NCBI GenBank assembly: GCA_025266875.1
Contig: JALLLT010000016.1
Location: 124,001-188,000, forward strand
Reading direction: 5' to 3'
Origin: Fennellomyces sp. T-0311
Lineage: Eukaryota; Mucoromycota; Mucoromycetes; Mucorales; Lichtheimiaceae
DNA length: 64,000 bases
Position numbers and translations under genes: made by a program. Positions 34,505 through 46,148 of the stretch are shown in pieces (within the stretch, counting starts at the first letter, position 1; every line of letters starts with the position of its first letter). The notes below the pieces were generated by a model. It did no database searches. It saw only the letters and a list, made by a program, of their open reading frames with translations, and was not told the origin of the DNA.

Positions 34505-34953
34505 TGCGTGGTGTGTCGTTCGTACGAAAAATGTTGAGCAGGAAAACAGTTTCGCGTTGTTGCAAATTTATAGTTCAGGTCGCGTTCTACTTCCCTATTT
34601 AGGAGTAATAGCCACGCCCATCAATGCACTTATCAGTCATTTACGAAAAAGCTCTTGGGTGACTTTAATGCACTATACACTGCCATTCTTGGTATTCAAC
34701 TTGTCAATAGGGTTTTCAGAAAAGAAATGGCAGATTCAGTTTCCACTGTCTCTACACGTATCCATTTTTCCTTTAAGATTCTGCGCATAAACTCATAATC
34801 GGGAATCAATGTAGTAATTCGGGTAAGCACCCATTTATATCTTACAACTTGGGCAGCTTTTGTTAACACTTCCGTGGATAACGGGGCCGGCTATACTCGA
34901 CGCTTTTGTTGTTACTATGTCATAAAACCATTAGTAAAGGTAGATGCCCAATC
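34505..34953. promoter_or_regulatory. Divergent intergenic region
   Basis: The 449 bp between TFC4 (-) and the small coiled-coil gene (+) hold both promoters. Two plus-strand frames of about 75 codons show no domain and no suitable starts. No TATA box is obvious. Confidence 0.4.
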
Positions 34954-35438
34954 ATGGATCAATTCGATATCTCATCCCTATTCTTCAGTAAGCAAAGTCT
35001 GTAAGCCTATGTACGCCTGATCCTAGCAAGTTCCAGAAAAACGCCCTATATTTTTGCTTCATCAGCATGTTTCCTCGAAAAAATGTATCGATGATGAGCC
35101 CATGACGTACATTGATAATTTTCATATCGCCGATTTGGAGAACGGCTTGGTTACTTTGATATTACATTATAGAAACCTGGCCCAAACGCTTATATCCAGA
35201 AACCAATACGCTGATGAGCACATCGTTGAACTGAAATATACGATAAAGTCTTTGAGGACAGATGTTTTGGAACTCCGAGACGAGGCAATAAAAAAAGACA
35301 GAACCCATGGAAGTGCCTTCTCCAGAGTAGGAACCTGTACGTTGACCAAACTGCCTTGTATGCCCGCTATATACGTTTACTTTTCAAGTTCATGAAGCGC
35401 TTGATTTAATAATGGCACACATACTCTTTTTTTTTTAA
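34954..35438 (+). CDS. Small protein with C-terminal coiled coil, unknown function
   Basis: Three exons (34954-34987, 35031-35336, 35389-35438) give 129 aa, with introns of 43 and 52 nt and matching phases. The N-terminal half reads as mixed strands (PIFLLHQHVSSKKC, MTYIDNFHIADLENGL). The second half is a long helix with heptads (LAQTLISRNQYADEHIVELK, then SLRTDVLELRDEAIKK). A head plus stalk of this kind is seen in several small scaffold proteins (kinetochore, end-joining, centrosome types). No family was recognised, so no role is assigned. If the second intron were retained, the protein would end CTLTKLPCMPAIYVYFSSS instead. It is divergent from TFC4. Confidence 0.55.
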
Positions 35439-36610
35439 ATAGTGAGTAATCCCTTATATGTAGCAACGCAATGTAAGTGCCTTACGTACAATCTAAATTG
35501 CATATATAGTAAAATCACACTTCGCTCAACATAGTCAAGGCGTATAGCATTATCTACGTATACACTTATAAACATGGTTGCCGACGGACCGAGTTTCTTT
35601 ATTCCCAGGCGGGCTTGGCCACATAAATTTCACGCAGGAGCACTGACAGATGCGACTTGAACCAGTATTTTTTTTTTACATTGCAGACCTACAGTCAACT
35701 GATGTATACGTAGTTGGTGCGACAACGGTGTAGATTTTTTTGTAAAAGTAAGTAAGATGTAATAAACGTGCTTGTGGGCCTATCCAGTGCTTGGGTTCAC
35801 TTGTTTGTAGCTTATTTTGTGGAAAAGGTAAAGCCACACCCAATGTTTATATCTAGTTAAACCAGCCATCAAACAAAAAGTCGTACTAGAAAATATGCAA
35901 ATAACATCTATTGTCATCTTTTTCTGTTTCATCAAGCACTTCAAGTATTTATTTTATTACAAAGAGTGGTAGAATCACAGGTGTAAGGTACGTAGAACGC
36001 TTAATCAGACCATTTTCTGGGTATAATAGATGAGATTAAGACCAAAAAGTGAAATATTTGTAGTAGTTTCTCCAAGCCTAGTATTGCGGTTTAAAGGCGT
36101 ACTCAAGCTGATAGATGCAGTTTATATGCTGTCCTTTTTATATCATCATAATAATGTCAAGCTTGCTCTATCACAGTATAATCTACGTATTTTGTTGGTA
36201 TTTGCACTTTTGCTCGCGGTGCACAATGATCATTACGATGGCGTACATTAGGATGATAGATGTGTCGGGAACGACAAACAACAGATGCACAGCTCTACGT
36301 GGCTTGCTAGCCTTATTACCGATCTGTCTGTTGTTGCACTGATCTTCTAGTTAAGCTACTATGCCGATCGGTGACAAATATACTGATCATCCAGGGTTTA
36401 CATTGGTTTTAAATAGTCACGTTACTCAGGATCTTCGAAGGGCCTCACAGCTACTGTGGGTTAACGATAAAGAAGTCTGTGCTTGCACGGATTTCTTCTT
36501 CATTGTGCGGACATGGAAACGCGACCGCCTAATTTTGGTTCCTGTGTTCAAATTGCATTGAAGAGCGGTTCCTTCCTTGTGGAAACAAACACCATACGGG
36601 CGTATCTTTC
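35439..36610. other. Intergenic region upstream of the RalGAP beta gene
   Basis: About 1.2 kb, AT-rich, with no recognised gene. Plus-strand frames at 36030-36251 and 36361-36561 are open for 65-75 codons but show no motif. The region should include the promoter of the RalGAP beta gene. Confidence 0.4.
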
Positions 36611-39600
36611 ATGTTTCTGGACTGGATAGCGCAGCTTCGTCTGCTGCAGCATGACCCTCGTATGCTAATTTGACACGGTTCCCTTTTCCTTTTTGTGTTG
36701 CACGGTCATTGTCCTCTAAAACATCTGTACCTTTTTTTTTTATTAATCAGAGACGAATATACTTGGATCACTTCCGCTATCCATTCGACGTGCCCTTATA
36801 TCTGAAATCACAAACTACCTTCAACCCGCGCCAGGAAAGCATGCACCCGATCCGAGCATCTTTGCATCCCCAGCACACGTCAAATGGTTTATGGAAGTGC
36901 TTGGACAAGGATTTAGTCTTCCACTCGAGGACATGGAAATCACCAGCAACGACGTGAGCATATACGCACAATGGTTGTTTGAACCGCACATGCGACCTGC
37001 TGCAGTAGTCAACGATGGGCTCGAACAAGAGTTCTTTCAGATTATTTTCCACCAATACTCGCTTCTGTTCCAGCCTCGCATAACTCAACCTCCTCAACCA
37101 AACAATACCAGATCAAACAATAATCCGCAACCGACGCCCCAAGGACGCCCCAACAGCTTCTACCTCGGTATGCTGCCTGTCAATCCTCACACAAATCTCG
37201 TGCCTGTCAACAACCCTTCCCCAACTTCAGCCGCTTCTCCTCATCAGCCACATTCAGCAGGGGCACCGACAACCGCATCCACGGGCTCCCAAGGCGCTGC
37301 AGCAATCAAGGAAACCCTATCTCAACTGATCCATCGCCATATCGAACTGTGCAAGAAAACCTTGACTGTGTTGGCGATGGCAGGAAGGACCCTGGAAATG
37401 TCGGTGGAGACGTGGACAGTGCTTTTGAAGGTCGTGCTGGGTATTGCCGATTTTCTTTTGAAGGAGCCGGTGGGGGATGCGATGATCTCGGGTGTGCCCA
37501 ACATGGGTGATGAACTATGCGAACATCTGTTAAGGGTAAAACGGTAAAAAAGGGACAAGTATCGCGGGAATCATTGATTGTGGTAATTAGGTTCTTTTCG
37601 AGCTTTGGTTGCGGTCGCGGATCCGACAGGTGGAAATGTGGGACATTCTCAAGGTACTAGCAAGGTTTCTTTGTCCAGTAAGCTTTGTTGGGCTGATATA
37701 TATACCAAATAGGAATGCTTTATGCGATGGACCCATCGTCCAAAGGCGATCCAGCAGTGGAGCTCGACCTCACTCTCGTTAACCAATCGAGTTCTGAACC
37801 TATTGTACGGTTCCGATGAAGGAACAGATGTTGTCATCCTATCAGCGAACGGAATCAACGTCAAACTCGACTTATCACCAGATTTTGTTCATTATTCATG
37901 GCACCGCATTCTCTATCTCATACCGCATCCACTCCAACTGCCATCGTCCAATTTTACACTTGCCATGCTCGGTATCGGCCACTTGGTAGATCTATTCAAC
38001 AATGTAGGCGAACGCAGGACGTCTCCTATCGAGCCAGTTGAAGCACCCGATGGCAACACCATCCTTCACATATTTGGATCCTACCTATTTGATGCATGTT
38101 CAACAGCACCATCAGCTGACACTGAATCTCAGGGCGGATGTGCTTCGGCATTTGCCACTTTGTGCAAAGTATTTTGTCGTCCGCAACGATCAATCCCATT
38201 CTTGCGCACATACATTGAGCGATTCTATGCTGCTCTTTGCGTGGGTCTCAAATCCGATGCTTGCTTACCCACCATTCTTCTGCACTGCACCGAGTTGCTT
38301 GCTACCGATTTAGAAGGTGTTAGAATGCTTGCACCTGAATTTATCTCGGCAATCAAAATGGTTTTGCCCAAATTGCAAATTGATTGCAAAGGCTTCGTAT
38401 CGGTGGATGATCTGCGTTTGGCTGCAATCAAGGTGGTTAGTACCGTGATGTGCCTTCCAAATCATTTTGAAAAAGTTGAGCTCAAGCCGGGATGGGATTG
38501 GGATATGCAATGTGCTTCGGATAGCGCATCAGTCATGGGTGAACAAGAGCAGATTGTAACACAGCTGGTATGTGCAGTTGATTTTTCAATCTAGGGTTAT
38601 TGACTTTTTTTTTGCCAGATACGAGTGTTGTATAACGATCAACCCCATGACAATGTTGAACGTCCATTTACTTGTGTAAGTCACAATTTTTTTTCTAGCA
38701 AAGAATTAAACCAACTAATATGATGAAAAATAGCTCAAATTTTATATATTGGAACTGTTACTCATGTCACTACGCACTGAAACTTCCTCATACAATATGC
38801 GATACTTGTTACACCTAATCAATGTTTATGTAATCGAGGACGTCCCTTTTTGTCCAGGCCTTGTTGGTACTGTTGTGAAATTGATTGAGGAAAAGGTATG
38901 TTTCTGCGGCAACCATTAATATTTTTGACAGCATTTAATTTCTATGGAAACTAAAAATATGTACAGATCCTCACCATGCAGATGCCATCCGATGTGACAC
39001 TGGTTGCTTTTGACGTTTTGATCGATTTCGTCGACCTGTACGATTATGTAAAAAGGGACAGTAAGGTCAGACAGTTCTCAACTCCTATGCCAAACGAGCC
39101 AGCTCATCCGAGATATTTTCCTGAAAAGAACGTTGCACGCGAGCTGGTTTTGGCATTAAGTCGTTATGTTGATACGTTAATCAACGCCGGAAAACTGGTA
39201 AAAAAAAAGAATATTCTACCTGTGCAAATAGGGGAAGATATGAACACCTTATATATAGATACACTCGTACCCCTTGATCGTACAAGCCTACGACTGTATG
39301 ATCAAATGGATATTGGCTAGTCAGTGGATCATTGACGATCAAGACTGTTACAAAGCGGTGATCGCCACTTTGAGCAAAGGCATTACCATATTTGATCGCG
39401 AAACAGACTCAACGAATGCAGTCGAAACCCATCCAGAAAAGAAAAAACGAAGAGATACCACGTTTCCACCGACAAAACAACTATTCCAATTGCCACCAAG
39501 AGCAAATAAACCGACGACTGCGACGTCTGCTAATCCATTACAACCCACCGGCAGTCGCAGTAACTCGACAGTACACAAAAAGGAGGAAGTAGCCGTACGA

Positions 39601-41445
39601 ATGGCTGCAGAATATTGCATGTCACAATTCGTGAATCAACTGGGTAAATTCCCTTATTGGAACGAACAGCTATTTTCCAATCGTAAAGCCATCATCATGA
39701 GTGATCTGCAACAAGTCAAGTATCGTCGATGGAAACAACACGCAGATCACAGCGATACTTGGGAAGCACGCGATTCGATTCGATACTTTTTATTTGACAA
39801 ACGAATGATTCTTGCAATCTATGACGTCGAAAGTACATTTGGTCCAAAGGAAACTCCTTCTGTTGTTGCCATCATACGTGATACGACGGGAAAATATGTT
39901 TGGTCTGTCGAATCCCGGTACAAAGATCCTCGCAAACCAGGAGCACCTACATTTACACCGCCTTCACCGCCAATTGAAAAAAGTGACTCGCCAGCAACAG
40001 ATGATTCAAGTGCACCAACTATTGTCGGAAGCAGTAACAGGCTTACCAACTATCGTGTTATGCAAGCGCCAGTAGCAGATGCTGTCAACCAAGGCGTTAT
40101 TCCTGATATCAGCAAATTGTTTGAAAAGGACTCGGAAAACTGGAAACAGTGTGCGTCAATACAGTCATTGTCAGAACGTGAACAACGTGCAGAAACTACT
40201 GCAGTCGAAAAGTCACAGATAAAACCGCTGGATCGGTACAGTGCCCAACCGACAGGTGCCAACATTAATACGGAAAGGTTAAACCTTTTTTTCATTTGCT
40301 TGAAGCTTAAGCTGACGAATCAAGTAGTGCACGTGGATTCCGTCTTTTGCTCTCGGAACTTGGATTACCATTACCACAAAATCTTTCACATATCACTCCT
40401 TTACGGATCACAGATACCCTAATCACTGAAATAGAAACGTTGGATATACTTAATGAGTACGTGAAGATAGAAATGGTATTTTCCAAGACAACGTTGTTTA
40501 ACGATGCTATTATAGACGCGATTGCATATCCGCCACTGTTTACTATGCCCAATCTGGTAATACCTCTTGGTCCGAGCTCGTGGAATCACCGCCGTATCTT
40601 AGCGAGCAGTTCCTTCAATATCTGAACTGCCTGGGTTGGCCAGTAAGTGCTTGGGTACGTGTGTGTGAAAAACAATGGGAACTGAGTAAAGAATACAGGT
40701 GGAAATCGCGGAACATCCCGGGTTTAAAGGAAAACTGGACCCTGCGATCTGCGATACCACTCCATACTACGCTGACCGAACAATCGAGTTCTTGGTCAAC
40801 GTGCCTTATTTATTAAAGCTGCCTGCATCCGATAACAGTGTCTGGGGCACGACAAAGACGATATCGAAAATCCATCAACAGGTGTCTTCAGATGACCACG
40901 TGTGCATTATTTGGATCGAGGACCTGACGAATTACACCGAGCTGGCTCGGCGCATCAAAATGTCAAGTTCAAGCCATGCAAAAGCAATGGTTTTTATCTT
41001 CATCAACCCGCTGAAAAACAGTGGAAACGGGCTCTACTGGATTCGAATCCTGATACCATCGATTGGTAACAGCGCAACTTCGGTGATGGCGAGCCAGCGG
41101 TTAAATGAAAATGCCCTGGTAAGCAATCCATGATTGATATAGCCCGCGGATGTTAATGGAAGTAGATATTTGGGCCGCTCGTGGACGGAATCATTGTTAG
41201 CCGGCACGCGCTGGGAGCCATGGTGAGAAATACGGCGATCTCAGCGCATCAAGCGTGTCGCGTTGTCACCGAGACATATACCCGGCCGTACGTCATGCGG
41301 AAGCAATTTATTGAGGAAATGGCACATCGCCACCGAAGAAAACAACAGCTGTCAGAGTAAGCGTGGAAATGCTCCGAAGCTGCGAGGGGTTACTAACAAA
41401 CACTATAGGTTCTACGCTGATATCTTCATAGGAAAAGACAATTAA
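36611..41445 (+). CDS. Ral GTPase-activating protein subunit beta homologue
   Basis: Thirteen exons (36611-36659, 36751-37535, 37591-37653, 37713-38567, 38619-38675, 38734-38895, 38967-39197, 39259-40277, 40325-40456, 40516-40642, 40699-41118, 41166-41356, 41409-41445) give 1375 aa, near the animal protein size. The layout matches RALGAPB. The N-terminus is MFLDWIAQLRLLQHDP, followed by VKWFMEVLGQGFSLPL and VLFELWLRSRIRQVEMW. The C-terminal Rap/RanGAP-like part has VYYAQSGNTSWSELVESPPY, FLQYLNCLGWPV, IEFLVNVPYLL and ALIFGPLVDGIIVSRHALG. RalGAP beta is the non-catalytic partner that stabilises an alpha subunit in a TSC-like complex acting on Ral/Rheb-type GTPases. Low-complexity Pro/Asn/Gln inserts (37085-37290) are lineage-specific. 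Its catalytic partner is not in this window. Confidence 0.85.
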
Positions 41446-41597
41446 TCTGCATTGTTCACCCTGCATACACACCACACAATAACTTACGCTCTAGAGAGTC
41501 ATAATACTTTTTTTCTTCTTCCTGTTCTCGTAAATTTTCTCTCACCCTTTGCCGTTGAGCGAGAAACCGGAAATCCTGGTATTAAATAGCTGTTGCC
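41446..41597. promoter_or_regulatory. Short spacer before the Dia2-like gene
   Basis: The 152 bp hold the RalGAP beta 3' end and the Dia2-like promoter. There is a T-rich/CTTCTT tract around 41509-41540. No TATA box is seen. The genes are tandem and tightly packed. Confidence 0.4.
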
Positions 41598-43791
41598 ATG
41601 CATACTCTTAAGTCGGGTTCTGAATGTGAACCGCTTTGGATTCAAGCAACTCCTGTTTCCAGTCTCACAGCACTTGCTGATGAAATGCAACAACTTAGCA
41701 GTGCATTGGAAGATAATGCCTGGCGAGATCTATCGCAAAGCAGCCGAGCCGCCTTTCACCATGCGAAATACGATCAGGCCATTGAGGCATCAACACTTGC
41801 TCTCGAAAACCTAACCCGAGCGCTTGTTGCTATATTGGACATTAGAGCAGCTGCGCATGGCAAAAAGGCCGAATTCTCTCAAGGCCTGCGAGATGCGTTC
41901 AAAATGATCGAGCATGTGCCGTCCTTATCAGCTGGCTACTTGCGAGCAGGCAATTTGTATGCGATTCGAGGCAAACCGGGACAAGCGATCGACGTTTACG
42001 AACAGGGTCTGCGAGCTGTTTCACCCATGAAGGATTCAGCAGGATACAGTCTGTTATCCGAGCACAAGGAAGCGGCCAAAGCTCAGCAAGAACGACGGAT
42101 CAACTTTGTGGCAACTTGTCCGTACGATATCCTGGCGCACATCTTCTCGTACCTGTCGATGGATACGTTGTTTGGCTGCATGTCTGTGTCAAAACTGTGG
42201 CGCGACAGGATCTTGCAGTGCGCATCAGCGTGGTATCAAATCGAACTGAGCGCAGCATCCAAATACGCCGCGAGCATGTACCATCATTTTGGCTCGCTCA
42301 GCAGACACGTACGAAGCATGTCACTGGATCTGTCGTGGAGCTCTCCGCCCAACCGAATTCCCATCCAGCTGGTCAACGGTGGATTCAGCAATCTTCGAAC
42401 CCTGAAACTGCAGGGCAAGCATCAACTCTCTTTTTTTTTGCAACGAGCCATCTAAATTAAGGGTAGAAAAGACTCATTCTCCTTTTTTTGTTCTTTTTAT
42501 AGGCTACAAGGTCAGCTCGGAAGAACTCTCGTTGACCTTGCAACAAGTCGGTGGCACCTTGACGGCTTTGTTTCTCGAATACGCTCTGTACACGCCCGTT
42601 TCGCTTGGATCCATTCTGTCCATGTGTCCAAAGCTGACTGATCTCAGGTACTCTGGCTCGAGATTCCCCGACGTACATGACGGCTCCTCCTTTCCAACCG
42701 CCAGCGGATTGATTTCGCTGTACTTGAACGCACATGATATCACTGATTCCGACCTCGAGGCCGTATTACGTTGCTGTCCCAAACTTCGCAATCTAGCCGT
42801 GTATGGTTGTGAGCCAGAAGGAATGCGAGTCATCAACCGATGGTGCACTGAACTTGAGCGGCTGCGATTCAACTCTTTGCCCGGTCGCGGCAACAATAAT
42901 TCCCTGACAACGTATTCCGCAGCGTGGAAAGATGGGTTGCGTGTGGTGGATATCGGCGATGTAGAAGGCAGTGCAGCCCAGTACCTAGCCGACATGCTGA
43001 GAAAGGGCGACAAAAACACGCTCGAGGAATTATATATGGCAATGCATGAGCAGCCGGGGCCAAGTCGGCAATGGAGAGACTTGCTGTGCAATTTTGATCT
43101 GAAACGATTACGTAAATTCGGCTGCAAGGTCAAGCGCAGCATGCATCAGGTTGTTGCAGGCTTGATACGACAATCAACAACTTTGGAAGATATTTCATTT
43201 TGGGACTCAGAGCTGATCAGCATCGAGATCTTTGACGCCATGATCACTTTGCCAAAACTGCAACGACTGCACCTAGCAACCATCGACGAAATCTCTGACA
43301 CCGGAATACGCCACTTTTTCAACAGCCATATCGCCTTTGGAAATTCTTCTCCTTTGCGTACATTTGAATTGGAATACGTCGTTGATCTGACAAACCCTGC
43401 CCTTTGCATGCTTGCCGATATCAAAACGCTCCAGTATCTTCGACTCTGCGATTGCGACGAAATCACAACCGCTGGCATGGCTCGATTCTCGGAAAAGCTG
43501 AGCTTCTCCCACTCGCTCAAGCAACTGGAGCTGTGCAAAATGGATTGCGTCAACGATAAGGCTGTTCGGGCACTAAGTAGCATCAGCAGTCTGCAACACA
43601 TGAAGATGATGTGCCTCGACAACGTCACAGATCAAGGCGTCTGGGATATCCTGGATCGATCTACATCTATTCGCACCATTGACATTTCGTGCTGCTTTGC
43701 TGTATCCGCCTTCGTCGTCGATCGCGTTAAACAGAAACTGGAAGTTCGGAAGGATTTGCGAAACTCTAAATACCCAGACACTCGGATATAA
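41598..43791 (+). CDS. TPR/F-box/LRR protein, Dia2/Pof3-like SCF adaptor
   Basis: Two exons (41598-42414 and 42503-43791) give 701 aa. The 88 nt intron appears to be GC-AG: the donor is CAGG|GCAAGC and no in-phase GT is available. TPR repeats cover about residues 40-165. The F-box lies at about 168-212 (CPYDILAHIFSYLSMDTLF, SVSKLWRDRIL), and leucine-rich repeats of the AMN1 type follow to the end (LRLCDCDEITTAGMARF, LDNVTDQGVWDIL). TPR + F-box + LRR in this order is the layout of budding-yeast Dia2 and fission-yeast Pof3. These SCF ubiquitin-ligase adaptors act at replication forks, including CMG helicase unloading. The role here is inferred from architecture. Confidence 0.85.
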
Positions 43792-43836
43792 TGTCCTCGC
43801 CTTTTACCCTCTCTTCTCTCACTTGCATATATCCCA

Positions 43837-44073
43837 TCATTTACAAACTGTATACTTATTATCATAGCCCGAAAATTGATAGTCATCATAGGGAGCAGGC
43901 TTCTCTATGAGGTATTGTAATGCCCGTATCATTTGAAAAGCACAGACGCACGTCATTTTGTCCGTATGCATGTCATGGCATTGGATGCATTTAGATAGGG
44001 AGGCCAAGTGATAGGGGCTTTGCTCATCATACTCACACTGACACTTCACTTTCCAGATGCAAATACAGACCAT
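43837..44073 (-). CDS. Cys-rich small open frame, unknown
   Basis: A 78-codon minus-strand frame starts at 44073 and ends at 43837. It contains CICIWKVKCQCEYDEQ, then LSKCIQCHDMHTDKMTCVCA, and ends NKYTVCK. The spacing of Cys pairs (CxCxxxxxKCQC, CIQCHDMHTDKMTCVC) suggests a metal-binding or disulphide-rich fold. Codon composition looks coding. An upstream exon may exist, since the reverse strand has a TTTCAG acceptor at about 44115. It lies tail-to-tail with the Dia2-like gene. It could be a small gene or a fragment of a larger decayed one. Confidence 0.35.
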   Translation of the reverse strand: MVCICIWKVKCQCEYDEQSPYHLASLSKCIQCHDMHTDKMTCVCAFQMIRALQYLIEKPAPYDDYQFSGYDNKYTVCK

Positions 44074-44490
44074 CACTCTGGACTTCAGCTATTGGTGGGT
44101 AGCACATGTCCTGAAATATACTTGTCCCTATATGTATCTATCTTTCACATTGACAATAGCACCACTTTCAAAAGAAAAGTACGCAAGTCTATCCGGGACT
44201 ACTATACATATAAAGCTGACATAAATCGAGCCTTGCACTTTGGAATTCACATATAAAACGCTGATACTCTTAACCCAGCAGCCACAACCAGTACTATTTC
44301 ACGTACGTAGTACGTACCTCTACGCTAGGATGTCGATTGCAATCTCATGCTTGAAAATTCCTGGCATCCGCCTATTGTTCGTAACTAGCTCAGATCACAG
44401 GTCCTTTTCGATTTTGAATAAATAATAACAAAGAACCTCCCAGTGTGGAAACCCGTTCATGCGAATATTTGCTTACGAACGTAAACATTT
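44074..44490. other. Intergenic region
   Basis: There are about 417 bp between two small minus-strand frames. It is AT-rich, with several stops in all frames. No gene was recognised. Confidence 0.35.
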
Positions 44491-44496
44491 TTTATT
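44491..44496 (-). terminator. Candidate poly(A) signal AATAAA for the small minus-strand gene
   Basis: A minus-strand AATAAA lies about 50 nt after the stop codon of the 104-aa gene. It supports that short model as a real transcription unit. Confidence 0.45.
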
Positions 44497-44543
44497 CAAA
44501 GTTTATATTGTATTGGAAGCCTATTTTTGCTACTCATAGGTGC

Positions 44544-44928
44544 TTATGGAACCGCCTTCTTGCACTCTTTAAACCATTGGCTTTCTGATGAACACTTATG
44601 TATCTTTTTTATGTCCTGTCAAGAGCAGGATTTCAAATCCTAATCTAAGTCAACAATAGCATCTGCACATACATTTAGTGCTAACCAGCCTTGATTTGAG
44701 CGCCAAGAAGATCAAGAAGACCATCTTGTGTCTGTATATATCATCCAAATCTCTCGGCCACTTTTTGCAGTTACGATTGTATTCGGGAATCCGGAACAAT
44801 TTACCGGATTTGCCCAAATTGAACCGCTCGGACCGCCACGAGCCCAGGACGCAGGCAATCTCCGAAATCACCGTGGCAACATACAAGTCACTCCCCGGTT
44901 CATCGATATCAAGGAAAAAATTGTGCAT
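44544..44928 (-). CDS. Small protein of unknown function, divergent from the NDP kinase gene
   Basis: Two exons (44928-44686 and 44615-44544) with a 70 nt phase-0 intron give 104 aa. The product contains LYVATVISEIACVLGSW and KLFRIPEYNRNCKKWPRDL, and ends with a helix bearing KCSSESQWFKECKKAVP. No signal peptide or membrane span is seen. No family was recognised. The start lies only 31 bp from the NDP kinase start on the other strand, so at least one of the two must have its promoter inside the other's transcript, or this model's start is wrong. The reverse reading (+) is also open but less protein-like. Confidence 0.4.
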
Positions 44929-44959
44929 CCGCTTTTCGCCACGTTCTTTCTCTCACAAA

Positions 44960-45963
44960 ATGTTCGCTCGTTCCTTTGCTCGCGTTGGTAATAACCTTTT
45001 CTAAAAGAGAAGACTGTCATGCCAATGTTTACTCATCCATACCTATAGCCAGACCCGCTGCCTCCTCCGTGAAGGGTACAGACAATAAATATTGACACGT
45101 TTTACAAGACGCGCTCATCAAGATTTGATTTTTCTTACATATAGCTCGTGCTTTCTCCACCGGTGCCCGTGCTACTGCTTCGGCTAGCCCCCGTTTCGTC
45201 ACCATGGCCACTGCCGGTGCTGTCGCTGCTGGTGCTGCCACCTACGCTTTCTACCAGAGTAAGTTGGACCCACGTGTGTCAATTTCCGATAATCTAAAAA
45301 TATATGCGAAGACGCCCAATCGCCCATCCACGCTGATGCTAAGCCCATTGCTGGTGTCAAGTAAGTTGTTTACTTTTTTTGTTTTTTTTTTTTTGAGGAA
45401 AAATATTCACCGACGCGTGTTCTTTTTTTTTCAGGGGCTCGTTCAGTGAGCGTACTTTCATTGCTGTCAAGCCCGATGGTGTTCAACGTGGTTTGGTCGC
45501 TAAGATCATTTCCCGCTTTGAAGAGCGCGGCTACAAGCTTGTTGGCTTGAAGGCTGTCGTCCCTTCGAAGGAGTTGGCTGAGGAGCACTATGCTGATTTG
45601 AAGGGCCGTCCCTTCTTCGGTGGTCTCGTTGACTATATGACCAACGGCAAGGTAAAGTCTAAGAGAATAAATAATAATACAAAATGGGTAACATTACGGG
45701 ATTAGGCTCCTGTTGTTGCCATGGTCTGGGAAGGCAAGGACGTCATCCGTCAAGGCCGTATCATGATCGGTGCCACCAACCCTCTTGATGCTGCCCCTGG
45801 TACTATTCGTAACACCTACTGCCAGGTTGTTGGTCGCAACATCGTCCACGGCTCTGACTCGTACGAATCTGCTGAAAAGGAAATCGGCTTATGGTTCAGC
45901 AAGGCTGGTGAGCTCATCGACTGGACTCCTGCCAACTCTGAATGGCTCCATTCGGACAACTAG
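44960..45963 (+). CDS. Mitochondrial nucleoside diphosphate kinase
   Basis: Five exons (44960-44987, 45145-45258, 45312-45360, 45435-45651, 45706-45963) give 221 aa, with introns of 157, 53, 74 and 54 nt. The N-terminus ([15 protein letters not shown]) is a mitochondrial presequence, followed by an Ala/Gly-rich hydrophobic span ([17 protein letters not shown]) that could anchor it in the inner membrane. The kinase core is intact: [31 protein letters not shown]-type loop and NIVHGSDS with the phospho-accepting His184. The enzyme moves the gamma phosphate between nucleoside tri- and diphosphates, here probably supplying GTP in the intermembrane space or matrix. Codon bias toward C/T-ending codons suggests strong expression. 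Confidence 0.95.
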
Positions 45964-45992
45964 ACAACATCATTTTTTTGCATTCATACATC

Positions 45993-45998
45993 AATAAA
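45993..45998 (+). terminator. Poly(A) signal AATAAA of the NDP kinase gene
   Basis: AATAAA lies about 30 nt after the TAG stop, followed by an A-rich then T-rich stretch. This is a typical position for 3' end formation. Confidence 0.55.
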
Positions 45999-46148
45999 AA
46001 ACAAGATCAATCGTTTGTTTGTCTAACATTCATCATCATTATTATTTTCTCAGGAAAAACAAAGTTCTGCATGCATTAATTTTAGATCACATCTACTTTT
46101 CTATAACATAGTTATGATTCATTTATTCATATACATATTGGATACCAA

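Noticed and set aside
36361..36561. 66-codon plus-strand frame upstream of RalGAP beta
   Set aside because: Begins with ATG but has no recognisable motif or splice partner and lies in the promoter region; insufficient evidence for a gene.
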